A stretch of 32,648 bases of DNA from Nocardioides sp. REDSEA-S33_B3 (GCA_001627335.1 LUPK01000036.1:1-32648), one strand, 5' to 3'. Positions 15,728 through 23,035 are shown, counted from the first letter of the stretch. Translations and numbers: made by a program. Notes: generated by a model from the letters alone, not told the origin.

Positions 15728-15818
15728 GAAGGTCTGACTGATGTCAGTCAGACCTTCGGGTGTGCGGTCGAACCTTCGACCGCACCGTGCAAGGTTGGAC
15801 TGACATCAGTCGAACCTT
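15728..15818. repeat. Three successive stem-loops downstream of the Fpg/Nei gene
   Basis: Three near-perfect inverted repeats are packed into 91 bases. A at 15728-15757 has 14-base arms and a two-base centre. B at 15762-15785 has 11-base arms starting GTGCGGTCGAA. C at 15791-15818 has 13-base arms with one mismatch. A and C are diverged copies of one element (AAGGT....GACTGA ... TCAGTC....ACCTT), and one of their differences is compensatory. They follow the minus-strand glycosylase stop by 20 bases and probably act as a compound terminator. The rest of this 200-base gap holds nothing visible. Confidence 0.7.
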
Positions 15819-15837
15819 CCGGCTGCCCGACCGACCC

Positions 15838-16719
15838 CTACTTCAGCAGCCGCGACATCCGCCGGTCGGCGAGCGGCTTGCCGCCGGTCTGGCAGGTCGG
15901 GCAGTACTGCAGGCTCGAGTCGGCGAAGGACACCTCGCGCACGGTGTCGCCGCAGACCGGGCAGGCCTGGCCGGTGCGGCCGTGGACGGCGAGGTTCGAC
16001 TTCTTCTCGCCCTTGAGCTCGCTGGCCGCGAGCCCGCGGGACCGGTCGACGGCCGCGCCGAGGGTCGAGCGGAGCGCGGCGTACAACGTCGTCAGCTCCT
16101 CGGGCTCCAGCGTGCCGGCGGGCTTGAACGGCGACATCCGCGCCGCGTGCAGGATCTCGTCGGAGTAGGCGTTGCCGATGCCGGCGATGGTGCCCTGGTG
16201 GCGCAGCACGCCCTTGAGCTGCTTGCGGCCCTCCCGCTGGAGGATCTCGCCGAGGGCCTCCTCGGTGAAGTCGTCGGTGAGCGGGTCGGGCCCGAGCGAG
16301 GCGATGCCCGGCACGTCCATCGGGTCGCGCACGACGTACGCCGCCAGGCTCTTGCGGGTGCCGGCCTCGGTGACGTCGAGGCCGGGGGAGGTGCCGCTGC
16401 CGTCGTCGTCGAGCACGATGCGCAGCGCGAGCGTAGACTTCGGGCTCGGCTTCGGCGGGATCGCCGGGACCTCGTCGCGCCACCGCACCCAGCCCGCGCG
16501 GGCGAGGTGGAGCACCAGGTGGGTGCCGGAGGCCTCGATGTCGAGGAACTTCCCGAAGCGCCCGACCCGGTCGACCAGCGTCCCCTCCAGCGCGGAGATC
16601 GGCGGGCGATAAGTCTTCAGCGCACTGAACTGCGGCACGTGGACCGTCACGATCGCGCGGCCGTCCAGCCGGCCGCCCAGGTCGAGGGCCAGCGCCTCCA
16701 CCTCAGGCAGCTCGGGCAC
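15838..16719 (-). CDS. Fpg/Nei family DNA glycosylase
   Basis: This 293-residue bifunctional glycosylase/AP lyase works in base excision repair of oxidised bases. The N-terminus MPELPEVE supplies the catalytic proline and glutamate once Met is removed. Lys57 (GRFGKFLDI) is the conserved beta-hairpin lysine. The helix-two-turn-helix contains HQGTIAGIGNAYSDEIL. A zinc finger has Cys253, 256, 273 and 276. Where classical Fpg/Nei proteins have an Arg in the finger loop, this one has SSLQYCPTC, which places it in a less-studied actinobacterial clade, so no specific gene symbol is given. The start is GTG at 16719 with TAGGAT six bases upstream (leaderless). It lies directly downstream of a small membrane protein gene. 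Confidence 0.88.
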   Translation of the reverse strand: MPELPEVEALALDLGGRLDGRAIVTVHVPQFSALKTYRPPISALEGTLVDRVGRFGKFLDIEASGTHLVLHLARAGWVRWRDEVPAIPPKPSPKSTLALRIVLDDDGSGTSPGLDVTEAGTRKSLAAYVVRDPMDVPGIASLGPDPLTDDFTEEALGEILQREGRKQLKGVLRHQGTIAGIGNAYSDEILHAARMSPFKPAGTLEPEELTTLYAALRSTLGAAVDRSRGLAASELKGEKKSNLAVHGRTGQACPVCGDTVREVSFADSSLQYCPTCQTGGKPLADRRMSRLLK

Positions 16720-16725
16720 GGCACC

Positions 16726-16731
16726 ATCCTA
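16726..16731 (-). promoter_or_regulatory. Leaderless promoter of the Fpg/Nei gene
   Basis: TAGGAT on the minus strand lies six bases before the GTG at 16719. Its first three bases are the TAG stop codon of the upstream small membrane protein gene. Confidence 0.55.
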
Positions 16732-16944
16732 GGTCGCGGCGCGCACCATGAGCACGACCGTCAGGACGAGGTACACCGCCAGCGCGGTCAGCCCGAGCGT
16801 CATCGCGAAGATCGCGACCGTGCGCATGGTCGGGGTGTGGTCGATGGAGCCGGAGCGGTAGGACAGGGTGCGCCACAGCCCCACCGGCAGGGTCGCGAGC
16901 GTGACGAGCAGGGCGAGCCACCAGGCGGCGATCAGGGGGTCCAT
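16729..16944 (-). CDS. Small two-helix membrane protein, function unknown
   Basis: This 71-residue protein has two predicted membrane helices (about residues 4-24 and 41-66, the latter VAIFAMTLGLTALAVYLVLTV) joined by a short polar loop. No family recognised. ATG at 16944 has CACCGT six bases upstream, a weak leaderless -10. It ends ten bases before the Fpg/Nei start and its stop forms part of that gene's -10. Confidence 0.6.
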   Translation of the reverse strand: MDPLIAAWWLALLVTLATLPVGLWRTLSYRSGSIDHTPTMRTVAIFAMTLGLTALAVYLVLTVVLMVRAAT

Positions 16945-17020
16945 GACCGCACGGTGCCCAGGAGCGTGGTGGTCGATGCGTGTCGCTAGCCGAATCTCGG
17001 GAAAGCGCTAGAGACCCCGA

Positions 17021-17026
17021 TACCGT
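17021..17026 (+). promoter_or_regulatory. Leaderless promoter of the AAA ATPase gene
   Basis: TACCGT fits TANNNT and is followed by six bases and the ATG at 17033. The rest of the 88-base divergent gap shows two CGCTAG copies 23 bases apart, of unknown meaning. Confidence 0.5.
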
Positions 17027-17032
17027 CCGATC

Positions 17033-18223
17033 ATGGACCCGATCCGCAACCCCTACGCCCCCGGCGCGGGGCAGCGACCGCCGGAGCTGGCCGGCCGCGA
17101 CGAGCAACTTGCCGCCTTCGACGTGGTGCTCGAGCGGGTCGCCCGCGGTCGGGCCGAGCGCAGCCTGGTGCTCACCGGCCTGCGCGGAGTCGGCAAGACG
17201 GTCCTGCTCAACGCGCTGCGCAGCGCCGCCGTACGCCGGGGCTGGGGGACCGGCAAGCTCGAGGCGCGACCCGACCTGCCGCTGCGACGCCCGCTCTCCA
17301 GCGCCCTGCACCAGGCCGTGCGCGAGCTCGGGCACCCCGAGGAGGAGCAGCGCGACCACGTGCTCGGCGTGCTGCGCGCCTTCGCCGAGCGCGACGCGGG
17401 TCGCGACGCGAAGCTGCGCGACCGGTGGAGCCCCGGCATCGACGTACCCGCTGCGCGCGGGCGCGCCGACTCCGGCGACATCGAGATCGACCTCGTCGAG
17501 CTGCTCACCGAGGTCGGCGGCCTGGCGCAGGACCTCGGCAAGGGCGTGGCGGTCTTCCTCGACGAGATGCAGGACCTCGGGCCGGCTGACGTGTCGGCGC
17601 TGTGCGCGGCCTGCCACGAGATCAGCCAGTCCGGGTTGCCGGTGATCGTGGTCGGGGCGGGGCTGCCCCACCTGCCTGCGGTGCTCAGCGCCAGCAAGTC
17701 CTACTCCGAGCGGCTCTTCGCCTACCAGCGCATCGACCGGCTCTCCCGCGACGCCGCCGACCGCGCGCTCGCCGCGCCGGCCAACGAGGAGGACGCGGAG
17801 TTCACCCCCGAGGGCCTCGAGGCGATGTACGCCGCCACGGGGGGCTACCCGTACTTCATCCAGGCCTACGGCAAGACCGTGTGGGACCTCGCCCCGCGCA
17901 GCCCGATCACCGCCGACGACGTCGCCGTGGCGGCCCCCGAGGCCGAGCGCGAGCTGGCCGTGGGGTTCTTCGGGTCGCGCTACGAGCGCGCCACGCCGGC
18001 CGAGCGCGACTACCTGCGGGCGATGGCCGACGCCGACTCCGGGGAGGACCCGGTCGGTGCCGTGGCCACCGCCGACGTCGCCGCCGTGCTGGGCAAGAAG
18101 CCGCAGTCGCTGTCGCCGGCGCGCGACGCGCTGCTGAAGAAGGGGCTGATCTACTCCGGTGAGCGGGGCCGGATCGCGTTCACCGTGCCGCACTTCGGAC
18201 GCTACCTGCGCGACCACGCCTGA
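17033..18223 (+). CDS. AAA-type ATPase with C-terminal winged helix
   Basis: This is a 396-residue P-loop ATPase of the AAA/STAND type, related in layout to archaeal-type and Orc1/Cdc6-like ATPases. ELAGRDEQLAAF precedes Walker A TGLRGVGKT (Lys55). Walker B is VAVFLDEMQDL (Asp177-Glu178). An arginine-rich lid segment follows (ERLFAYQRIDRLSRDAADRAL), then GGYPYFIQAYGKTVWDLA. The C-terminus, GKKPQSLSPARDALLKKGLI with GRIAFTVPHFGRYLR, looks like a winged helix. No signal or membrane segment. Such orphan ATPases are widespread in actinobacteria and lack a known role. No effector gene is adjacent, so a defence function is not indicated. Confidence 0.82.
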   Translation: MDPIRNPYAPGAGQRPPELAGRDEQLAAFDVVLERVARGRAERSLVLTGLRGVGKTVLLNALRSAAVRRGWGTGKLEARPDLPLRRPLSSALHQAVRELGHPEEEQRDHVLGVLRAFAERDAGRDAKLRDRWSPGIDVPAARGRADSGDIEIDLVELLTEVGGLAQDLGKGVAVFLDEMQDLGPADVSALCAACHEISQSGLPVIVVGAGLPHLPAVLSASKSYSERLFAYQRIDRLSRDAADRALAAPANEEDAEFTPEGLEAMYAATGGYPYFIQAYGKTVWDLAPRSPITADDVAVAAPEAERELAVGFFGSRYERATPAERDYLRAMADADSGEDPVGAVATADVAAVLGKKPQSLSPARDALLKKGLIYSGERGRIAFTVPHFGRYLRDHA

Positions 18224-18298
18224 CGCCCCCGCGGGAACCGGTGCGGGATCCGGTCGGGTGGTGCCCCGCGGCCGAGCCCGCTGGCACCGTCGGTGCGC

Positions 18299-18523
18299 AT
18301 GAGCCACCTCAGCGGACTCCCCGAGGAGCACGACGAGCCGCGCGTCGTGCTCGAGCGCACCATCCGGCTCGTCGAGGACGAGCTGCGCGGCGCACCCGTC
18401 GACGACGTGCTCACGCGCCTGCGCGCGGAGCTGCCCGACGACCTCGACGTGCCAGAGCACAACCTGCGCGCCGCGGCCGAGGCGATCGCCGACGGGCGTC
18501 GCGAGGACGGCTCGCAGGGCTGA
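18299..18523 (+). CDS. Small acidic protein, function unknown
   Basis: This is a 74-residue protein predicted to be mainly helical and rich in Glu, Asp and Arg (RVVLERTIRLVEDELRG, then VLTRLRAELPDDL and EAIADGRRED). No family recognised. ATG at 18299 is chosen; a GTG two codons upstream is also possible. CACCGT eight bases upstream is a weak -10. It could be transcribed from the ATPase promoter 75 bases upstream. Confidence 0.5.
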   Translation: MSHLSGLPEEHDEPRVVLERTIRLVEDELRGAPVDDVLTRLRAELPDDLDVPEHNLRAAAEAIADGRREDGSQG

Positions 18524-18550
18524 TCCGCTGTCGTCGGGCCACGTCTCGGC

Positions 18551-18556
18551 CACAAT
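18551..18556 (+). promoter_or_regulatory. Candidate leaderless promoter of the glycerophosphodiester phosphodiesterase gene
   Basis: CACAAT is followed by seven bases and GTG at 18564. An ATG at 18555 overlaps the hexamer, which argues that translation starts at the GTG instead. Confidence 0.35.
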
Positions 18557-18563
18557 GGTCCCC

Positions 18564-19379
18564 GTGAGCGAGCGCGCGCCTGACCGCCCGCTCGTCCTGG
18601 CCCACCGCGGGGCGAGCCACGACCACGCCGAGCACACCCTCGGTGCCTACCTCGCCGCGCTCGACAACGGCGCGGACGGCCTGGAGTGCGACGTCCGGTT
18701 GACCGCGGACGGGCACCTGGTGTGCGTCCACGACCGCAACCTGCGGCGGACCGCCTCCAGCCGCGGCCTGGTGTCCACGATGGACCTCGCCGAGCTGGGC
18801 GAGCTCGACTTCTCCTCCTGGAAGCACCCGTGGGCCGAGCTCGACGACGAGCGCCCCGACCGCGTCGACGAGCACGGCAAGGTGCTGACGCTGCGCAAGC
18901 TCTTCGAGGTCGTCGCCGACTTCGACCGCCGCATCGAGATCGCGGTGGAGACCAAGCACCCGACGCGGTACGGCGGGCTCGTCGAGCGGCGGGTGGCCGA
19001 GCTGCTGCGCGACTTCGGGTGGGATCGCGCGGGCGGCCCGGTGCGCGTCATGTCCTTCTCCTACACCGCGCTGCAGCGGATGGAGCGGCTCGCCCCGGAC
19101 GTGCGGCTCGTGCAGCTGATCGAGCACGTCCCCTACTGGCCGGTGCTGCGGCGGGTCGTCGGGAAGGACTGGCTGGTCGGGCCGGGAGTCAAGCTGCTGC
19201 ACGAAAGCCGTCGCCTGGGCGAGAGCATCAACCGCGCCGGGCACGACATGCACGTGTGGACCGTCAACACCCCCGACGACCTCCGGGTCTGCCAGGAGCT
19301 CGGCGTGAAGGCCGTGATCACCGACCGTCCGGCGTACCTCCTGGACCTGCTGGACCGCCAGGCGGGGGCCGACGGGTAG
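18564..19379 (+). CDS. Glycerophosphodiester phosphodiesterase
   Basis: The enzyme hydrolyses deacylated phospholipids (glycerophosphodiesters) to glycerol 3-phosphate and an alcohol. At 271 residues it is a GDPD TIM barrel. VLAHRGASHDHAEHTLGAY has the HRG..E catalytic and metal motif, GLECDVRLTADGHLVCVHD has the acidic metal ligands and the second catalytic His, IEIAVETKHP has the conserved E.K strand, and MHVWTVNTPDD with VKAVITDRPA closes the barrel. There is no signal peptide, so it should be cytosolic. GTG 18564 is preferred over the ATG nine bases upstream, which overlaps the probable -10. Its TAG stop begins the -10 of the next gene. Confidence 0.9.
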   Translation: MSERAPDRPLVLAHRGASHDHAEHTLGAYLAALDNGADGLECDVRLTADGHLVCVHDRNLRRTASSRGLVSTMDLAELGELDFSSWKHPWAELDDERPDRVDEHGKVLTLRKLFEVVADFDRRIEIAVETKHPTRYGGLVERRVAELLRDFGWDRAGGPVRVMSFSYTALQRMERLAPDVRLVQLIEHVPYWPVLRRVVGKDWLVGPGVKLLHESRRLGESINRAGHDMHVWTVNTPDDLRVCQELGVKAVITDRPAYLLDLLDRQAGADG

Positions 19380-19382
19380 TTT
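19377..19382 (+). promoter_or_regulatory. Leaderless promoter of the DUF5926 gene
   Basis: TAGTTT fits TANNNT and is followed by seven bases and ATG 19390. The TAG is also the stop codon of the upstream gene. Confidence 0.55.
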
Positions 19383-19389
19383 CGCGGCC

Positions 19390-20244
19390 ATGGGTAAGAA
19401 GAACCGCGTCAAGGGCAAGGCCCGCACCTCGCTCCCCGCCTTCGTGAAGCGCCCCTTCGAGGGGCTGCCCTCGGAGTGCGACGTGATCGCGCTGCGCGAG
19501 CTCGTCCCGGCCGGTACGGCGCCGCTGGCCCTCGCCGGGTCCGACCGTGAGGTCGTGCTGTGCTCGCTGCTCCCGATGGCCGCGCCCGCGATGGTGCGCG
19601 AGTCCGGCGCGATCTGGCTGGGCCTGCAGGTCCAGCACCACTTCGGTGACCCGGCGCGCGACCTCGGGGCGGTGCTGGAGAAGGCGATCGCCCAGGCCGA
19701 GGCCGGCGAGGTCGGCATCGTCGGGCTCACCGATCCCCCGGGCGAGGGCCCGCGCCTGCAGGACCTCGTGACCGGCGACTCGCTGGACGTGACCGTCCAC
19801 GAGGGCTTCGACTTCTGGCTCTCCGACGTGGAGGACAAGGACGCCATGGCCGGTGCGCTCGACCAGGCCAACGAGGCGGCCATGCCCACCTCGCGGCTGA
19901 GCAGCGTCGAGGCGGCGTACTGGACCTCCATCGGGACCAAGGAGCACCTGCGCTGGGTGATGCCCCAGCCCGAGGACGCGCTGCTCGCCGCGCTCGCCCG
20001 CCTGCACGTGGCCGGCAAGGACGTGCTCGTGCCCGGCGCCCGCTTCGTCGGCATGTTCCGCACCCACGGCGTCCTCGCCCCGGTCTGGGACCTCGAGGTC
20101 GGCACCGGCGCCGAGGCCCTCGAGGAGCCGGCCGCCGCGTTCGCGCAGGACCTCGAGGCCGCCCTCGCCGACACCTCCGACCTGACCCCCGAGGAGCGCT
20201 CGGCGCGCAACGGGCTCGCGAACCGGCAGGTCACGCTGCGCTGA
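19390..20244 (+). CDS. DUF5926 family protein
   Basis: This is a 284-residue actinobacterial protein of unknown function. The N-terminus MGKKNRVKGKA is strongly basic. The body has FVKRPFEGLPSECDVIALRELVPAGTAPL, typical of the family, then SLLPMAAPAMV, VQHHFGDPARDLGAVL, and the C-terminal KEHLRWVMPQPEDALLAALARLHVAG with GTHGVL-like GMFRTHGVLAPVWDL. Homologues are sometimes labelled topoisomerase II-like, without evidence known to me. It is cytosolic, transcribed from its own leaderless promoter, and followed by a long inverted repeat. Confidence 0.78.
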   Translation: MGKKNRVKGKARTSLPAFVKRPFEGLPSECDVIALRELVPAGTAPLALAGSDREVVLCSLLPMAAPAMVRESGAIWLGLQVQHHFGDPARDLGAVLEKAIAQAEAGEVGIVGLTDPPGEGPRLQDLVTGDSLDVTVHEGFDFWLSDVEDKDAMAGALDQANEAAMPTSRLSSVEAAYWTSIGTKEHLRWVMPQPEDALLAALARLHVAGKDVLVPGARFVGMFRTHGVLAPVWDLEVGTGAEALEEPAAAFAQDLEAALADTSDLTPEERSARNGLANRQVTLR

Positions 20245-20248
20245 GGAT

Positions 20249-20316
20249 CGGGTTAGTCCGCATCCCTTTTCCTGCTTACTGCGCAGTAAGCAGGAAAAAG
20301 AATGCGTCCTATCCCG
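20249..20316. terminator. Long inverted repeat between convergent genes (perfect 32-base core)
   Basis: The core at 20267-20298 is a perfect palindrome, TTTTCCTGCTTACTGCGC and onward, with no loop. Outer bases pair symmetrically out to 20249/20316 with five mismatches in 34 positions. The core is AT-richer than anything nearby. It covers the whole gap between the DUF5926 and MFS stops, so it most likely ends transcription from both sides. Confidence 0.7.
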
Positions 20317-21604
20317 CCGCGGCGCCCCCCTCCACCGCCGTGACCCGGGCCAGGTGGCGCTCGGCGGCCCGGGCGGCGGGCGCGATGGCGAGCGCCGAGA
20401 GCACGACGATGGCCGCGATGCTCAGCCAGCCGAACGTGCCGACCTCCATCGCCAGGAACGTGAAGGCGGCGGGGGCCCAGACGGTGCCGAGGGTGTAGCC
20501 GAGGTTGGCGACGCCCTGGTACTCCCCGCGGCGGTCGGGGTCGGACAGCTCGGCTTGCAGTCCCCACTGCCCGGCGGACTGGTAGAGCTCGGCGCCGGTC
20601 ACCGTCACGTGACCCAGCCACACCAGGGCGATCGTCACCCAGCCGACGGTGTCGTGGGTGACCAGCACGATCGCGCAGGACAGTACGAAGAAGAAGGCGC
20701 CGCGGCGCTGGGCGCGCAGTGACGACGTCACGTCCGCGACCCCGCGGGCGGCGGCGACCTGCAGGGCCACCGCCATCACCGTGTTGGTGCCGAAGAGCAG
20801 CGCCAGCAGCTCGCGCGGGGCGTCGGTCTCCTGCACCAGCCACAACGGGATGACCACGTTGAGCAGCACCTGGTGGGTCGAGAGCACGCCGTCGAAGGTC
20901 GACATCACCAGGAAGCCCCGGTTGCGCAGCGCTGCGCGAGGATCGCGCCGCCGCCCCGACACCGCCTCCAGCGCGCCCTCGAGCGGCGACTCGGTCGGTG
21001 CGGCCGCCTCGTCCTCGCGTGACAGCCTCGGCAGCCGCGTCACCAGGACGGCGTTGGCGGCCAGGATCGCCGCGGTGACGATCGGGATCGCCATGATCGC
21101 GCCGTCCCCGGGCGCGGCGAGCGCCAGGCCGCCCGCGCCGGCCCCGAGGGTGTAGCCGACGTTGCGCGAGGCCCGCATGTAGGCCAGTGACCGCACCCGG
21201 GTCTCCCGGGGGAACACCTCGAAGCGGTAGGCGTTGCGCCCGGCCCGCGCCCAGGTCTGCGCCAGGTCGAGAGCGATCGTGACGGCCACGAAGGCGGCGA
21301 ACCCCTCGACCAGCACCCACGAGGCGAAGAGCAGCGCCTCCAGGGCGCTGCCCAGGATCCAGGTACGCCGGGTGCCGACCCGGTCCGCGAGCCTGCCCAG
21401 TGGCACGGACCCGACGAACACCGCCAGCCCGCCGATCGTCAGACCGAGCCCGACCTGGGCGGCCGAGAGCCCCACGATCTGGGTGAAGTAGAACGCCGAC
21501 CCGGTGAGGAACGCGCCCTCGCCGAAGGCGGAGAGCACCGACTGGTAGGACATCGCCCGGATGAGCGGGTCGTCGGACAGGACCTTCTGCAGCGCCCGGC
21601 GCAC
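20309..21604 (-). CDS. MFS transporter
   Basis: This 431-residue major facilitator superfamily permease has about 12 hydrophobic segments. The loop 2-3 signature is present as GSVPLGRLADRVGTRRTW. FFVLSCAIVLVTHDTVGWVTIALVWLG and FTFLAMEVGTFGWLSIAAIVVLSALAIAP are clear membrane helices in the C-terminal half, and a charged cytosolic loop (PRLSREDEAAAPTESPLEG) separates the halves. The substrate cannot be read from sequence; drug or metabolite efflux is typical. GTG at 21604 has GGGAGG five bases upstream. A dyad at 21633-21646 in the leader suggests a repressor. Confidence 0.85.
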   Translation of the reverse strand: MRRALQKVLSDDPLIRAMSYQSVLSAFGEGAFLTGSAFYFTQIVGLSAAQVGLGLTIGGLAVFVGSVPLGRLADRVGTRRTWILGSALEALLFASWVLVEGFAAFVAVTIALDLAQTWARAGRNAYRFEVFPRETRVRSLAYMRASRNVGYTLGAGAGGLALAAPGDGAIMAIPIVTAAILAANAVLVTRLPRLSREDEAAAPTESPLEGALEAVSGRRRDPRAALRNRGFLVMSTFDGVLSTHQVLLNVVIPLWLVQETDAPRELLALLFGTNTVMAVALQVAAARGVADVTSSLRAQRRGAFFFVLSCAIVLVTHDTVGWVTIALVWLGHVTVTGAELYQSAGQWGLQAELSDPDRRGEYQGVANLGYTLGTVWAPAAFTFLAMEVGTFGWLSIAAIVVLSALAIAPAARAAERHLARVTAVEGGAAAG

Positions 21605-21632
21605 GCCGACCTCCCGAGGATGGAGCGATATG

Positions 21633-21646
21633 TCTTGACGTCGAGA
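21633..21646. promoter_or_regulatory. Possible operator upstream of the MFS gene
   Basis: TCTTGACGTCGAGA is a dyad with one mismatched pair. A weaker related half-site, CTCTACATCAAGG, lies at 21649-21661. TCTTGA-N2-TCAAGA-type dyads are used by some MarR-family repressors. No such regulator gene is in the window. Confidence 0.35.
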
Positions 21647-21665
21647 AACTCTACATCAAGGTAAA

Positions 21666-22661
21666 TCAGTCGCGGTCCCGCAGGGCCCACGGCCGCAGCG
21701 AGGAGTAGCCCTTGACCGAGGCCCGCGGGACCCGGCGCAGCGACCAGACGGGGGAGTCCTCGAGCTCCTCGCGCATCCCGTCGTCGACCAGCACGGTGCC
21801 CGGGCGGGCGAGCGAGGTCAGGCGGGCGGCGATGTTGACCGTCGCACCCAGCACGTCCCCGAGCCGGGTGACCACGTCGCCGAACGCCACGCCGGCACGG
21901 ACCGCGGGGAACGGGTCGTCCTCGTCGGCGCCCATGGTCACCAGCTGGTGCACGATCCGCGCCGCGGCGGCAGGGGTGTCGGCGACGAGGAGCACCTCGT
22001 CGCCGATGTTCTTGATGACGCGTCCACCGTGGTCGACCACGACCTCGGTCGAGCGTGACTCGAAGGTCTCGATCCAGCCGACCAGCTCGGCCTCGCGCAT
22101 CGAGCGCGACTGGGAGGTGAAGCCCACGATGTCGACGAAGGCGACGGCCTGACGGGTGGTCTCGTTGGTGGACGGTCCCTCGGATCCGGCGAGCCGGCGC
22201 CCCGCCGCGCTGGTGAGGTGGCGACGCCAGACATACGACTGCAGCCGTTCGACCCGTGGGATGACCTCGCCGGTGAGCATCGCCAGCTGGGCGGCGGGAT
22301 CGGCGTGAGGGCCGTCGGTGGGGCCGGCGGCCGCGACCCGGGCCATCAGGGTGGTCTGCCACTCCGCGAGGCGGGCGAAGGAGCGGCCCCAAGTGCGGAC
22401 CAGCGCAGATCGGGAGTCGTCACCGAGGATGCCGAGCCCGGTCAGGTCGGCCGCCAGCCGCAGGGCCTCCACGTCGGCGGTGGTGAAGGCGACGTCGTCG
22501 TCGGAGGTGGCCGGGAAGCCGAGCAGTCGCCACAGCTCCTGCGCGACCTCGACGGGTACGCCGGCGGCCTCGGCGACCTCGACCCGGGTCAGGGACGGCC
22601 GCTCACCGAGCAGGAGCTCCTCGAGGCCCTCCTGCTCCGGCGTGGGGTCGGCCTCGCTCAG
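21666..22661 (-). CDS. Class III adenylate cyclase with N-terminal regulatory domain; probable CTG start
   Basis: The enzyme makes cAMP from ATP. The catalytic domain is complete: AVAFVDIVGFTSQS (metal Asp about 177), VIKNIGDEVLLV (substrate Lys and second metal Asp), and RLGDVLGATVNIAARL (adenine-specifying Asp, transition-state Asn and Arg). The first ATG/GTG/TTG in frame is GTG 22472, giving 268 residues. The frame stays open upstream through a sensible domain (TRVEVAEAAGVPVEVAQELWR, then DDDVAFTTADVEAL), MerR-like in pattern. The only candidate start there next to the upstream gene is CTG at 22661, overlapping that gene's TGA as CTGA. The full product would be 331 residues. No membrane segment. 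Coupled to a cyclic-nucleotide-binding protein. Confidence 0.82.
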   Translation of the reverse strand: MSEADPTPEQEGLEELLLGERPSLTRVEVAEAAGVPVEVAQELWRLLGFPATSDDDVAFTTADVEALRLAADLTGLGILGDDSRSALVRTWGRSFARLAEWQTTLMARVAAAGPTDGPHADPAAQLAMLTGEVIPRVERLQSYVWRRHLTSAAGRRLAGSEGPSTNETTRQAVAFVDIVGFTSQSRSMREAELVGWIETFESRSTEVVVDHGGRVIKNIGDEVLLVADTPAAAARIVHQLVTMGADEDDPFPAVRAGVAFGDVVTRLGDVLGATVNIAARLTSLARPGTVLVDDGMREELEDSPVWSLRRVPRASVKGYSSLRPWALRDRD

Positions 22662-23035
22662 GAGTCGGACCCGCCCGCGAAGCGCTCCTTGGCCAGGTTG
22701 TCCAGCGCCTCGCCGAAGGACGGCATCTCCACGGCCAGGCGCTGCAGCTGGTCGGGGGTGAAGTGGATCAGCTCCAGCGGCGAGAGGGCCACGATGCTGG
22801 CGGTGCGCAGCGAGTGGTTGAGGATCGCGGCCTCGCCGACGATGTCACCGGGGCCCAGCTGCGCGATCTCCTTGCCGTGCTGGCGGACCGAGACCGTGCC
22901 GGACAGGATGATGTAGGCCTTGTCGGCGCCGGTCCGCTCGGAGATCGGGGCCCACCCCTCGGGCAGGGTGACGCGGGTCCCCGCGGAGCTGATCTTGGCG
23001 ATCTCCTCCGGGCTGAACGAGCTGAAGAACGACAT
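22658..23035 (-). CDS. Stand-alone cyclic nucleotide-binding domain protein
   Basis: This 125-residue protein consists of one CRP-type cyclic-nucleotide-binding domain with no DNA-binding helix-turn-helix. YIILSGTVSVRQHGKEIAQLGPGD forms the beta barrel. IVGEAAILNHSLRTASIVAL is the phosphate-binding cassette, with Gly67-Glu68 for the ribose and Arg77 for the cyclic phosphate. ATG 23035 has GGAAGGG about five bases upstream. The stop overlaps the probable start of the adenylate cyclase gene, so producer and binder of cAMP are made together. It may be a regulatory subunit or cAMP buffer; that is inference. Upstream, GGTGT repeats at 23084 and 23095, 11 bases apart, could bind a regulator. Confidence 0.85.
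   Translation of the reverse strand: MSFFSSFSPEEIAKISSAGTRVTLPEGWAPISERTGADKAYIILSGTVSVRQHGKEIAQLGPGDIVGEAAILNHSLRTASIVALSPLELIHFTPDQLQRLAVEMPSFGEALDNLAKERFAGGSDS

Noticed and set aside
17033..18223. AAA ATPase as part of a phage-defence system
   Set aside because: No effector, nuclease or other defence partner adjoins it; neighbours are repair and lipid genes.
18555..18563. ATG at 18555 as start of the glycerophosphodiester phosphodiesterase
   Set aside because: It overlaps the probable -10 CACAAT; GTG 18564 lies at the leaderless distance.
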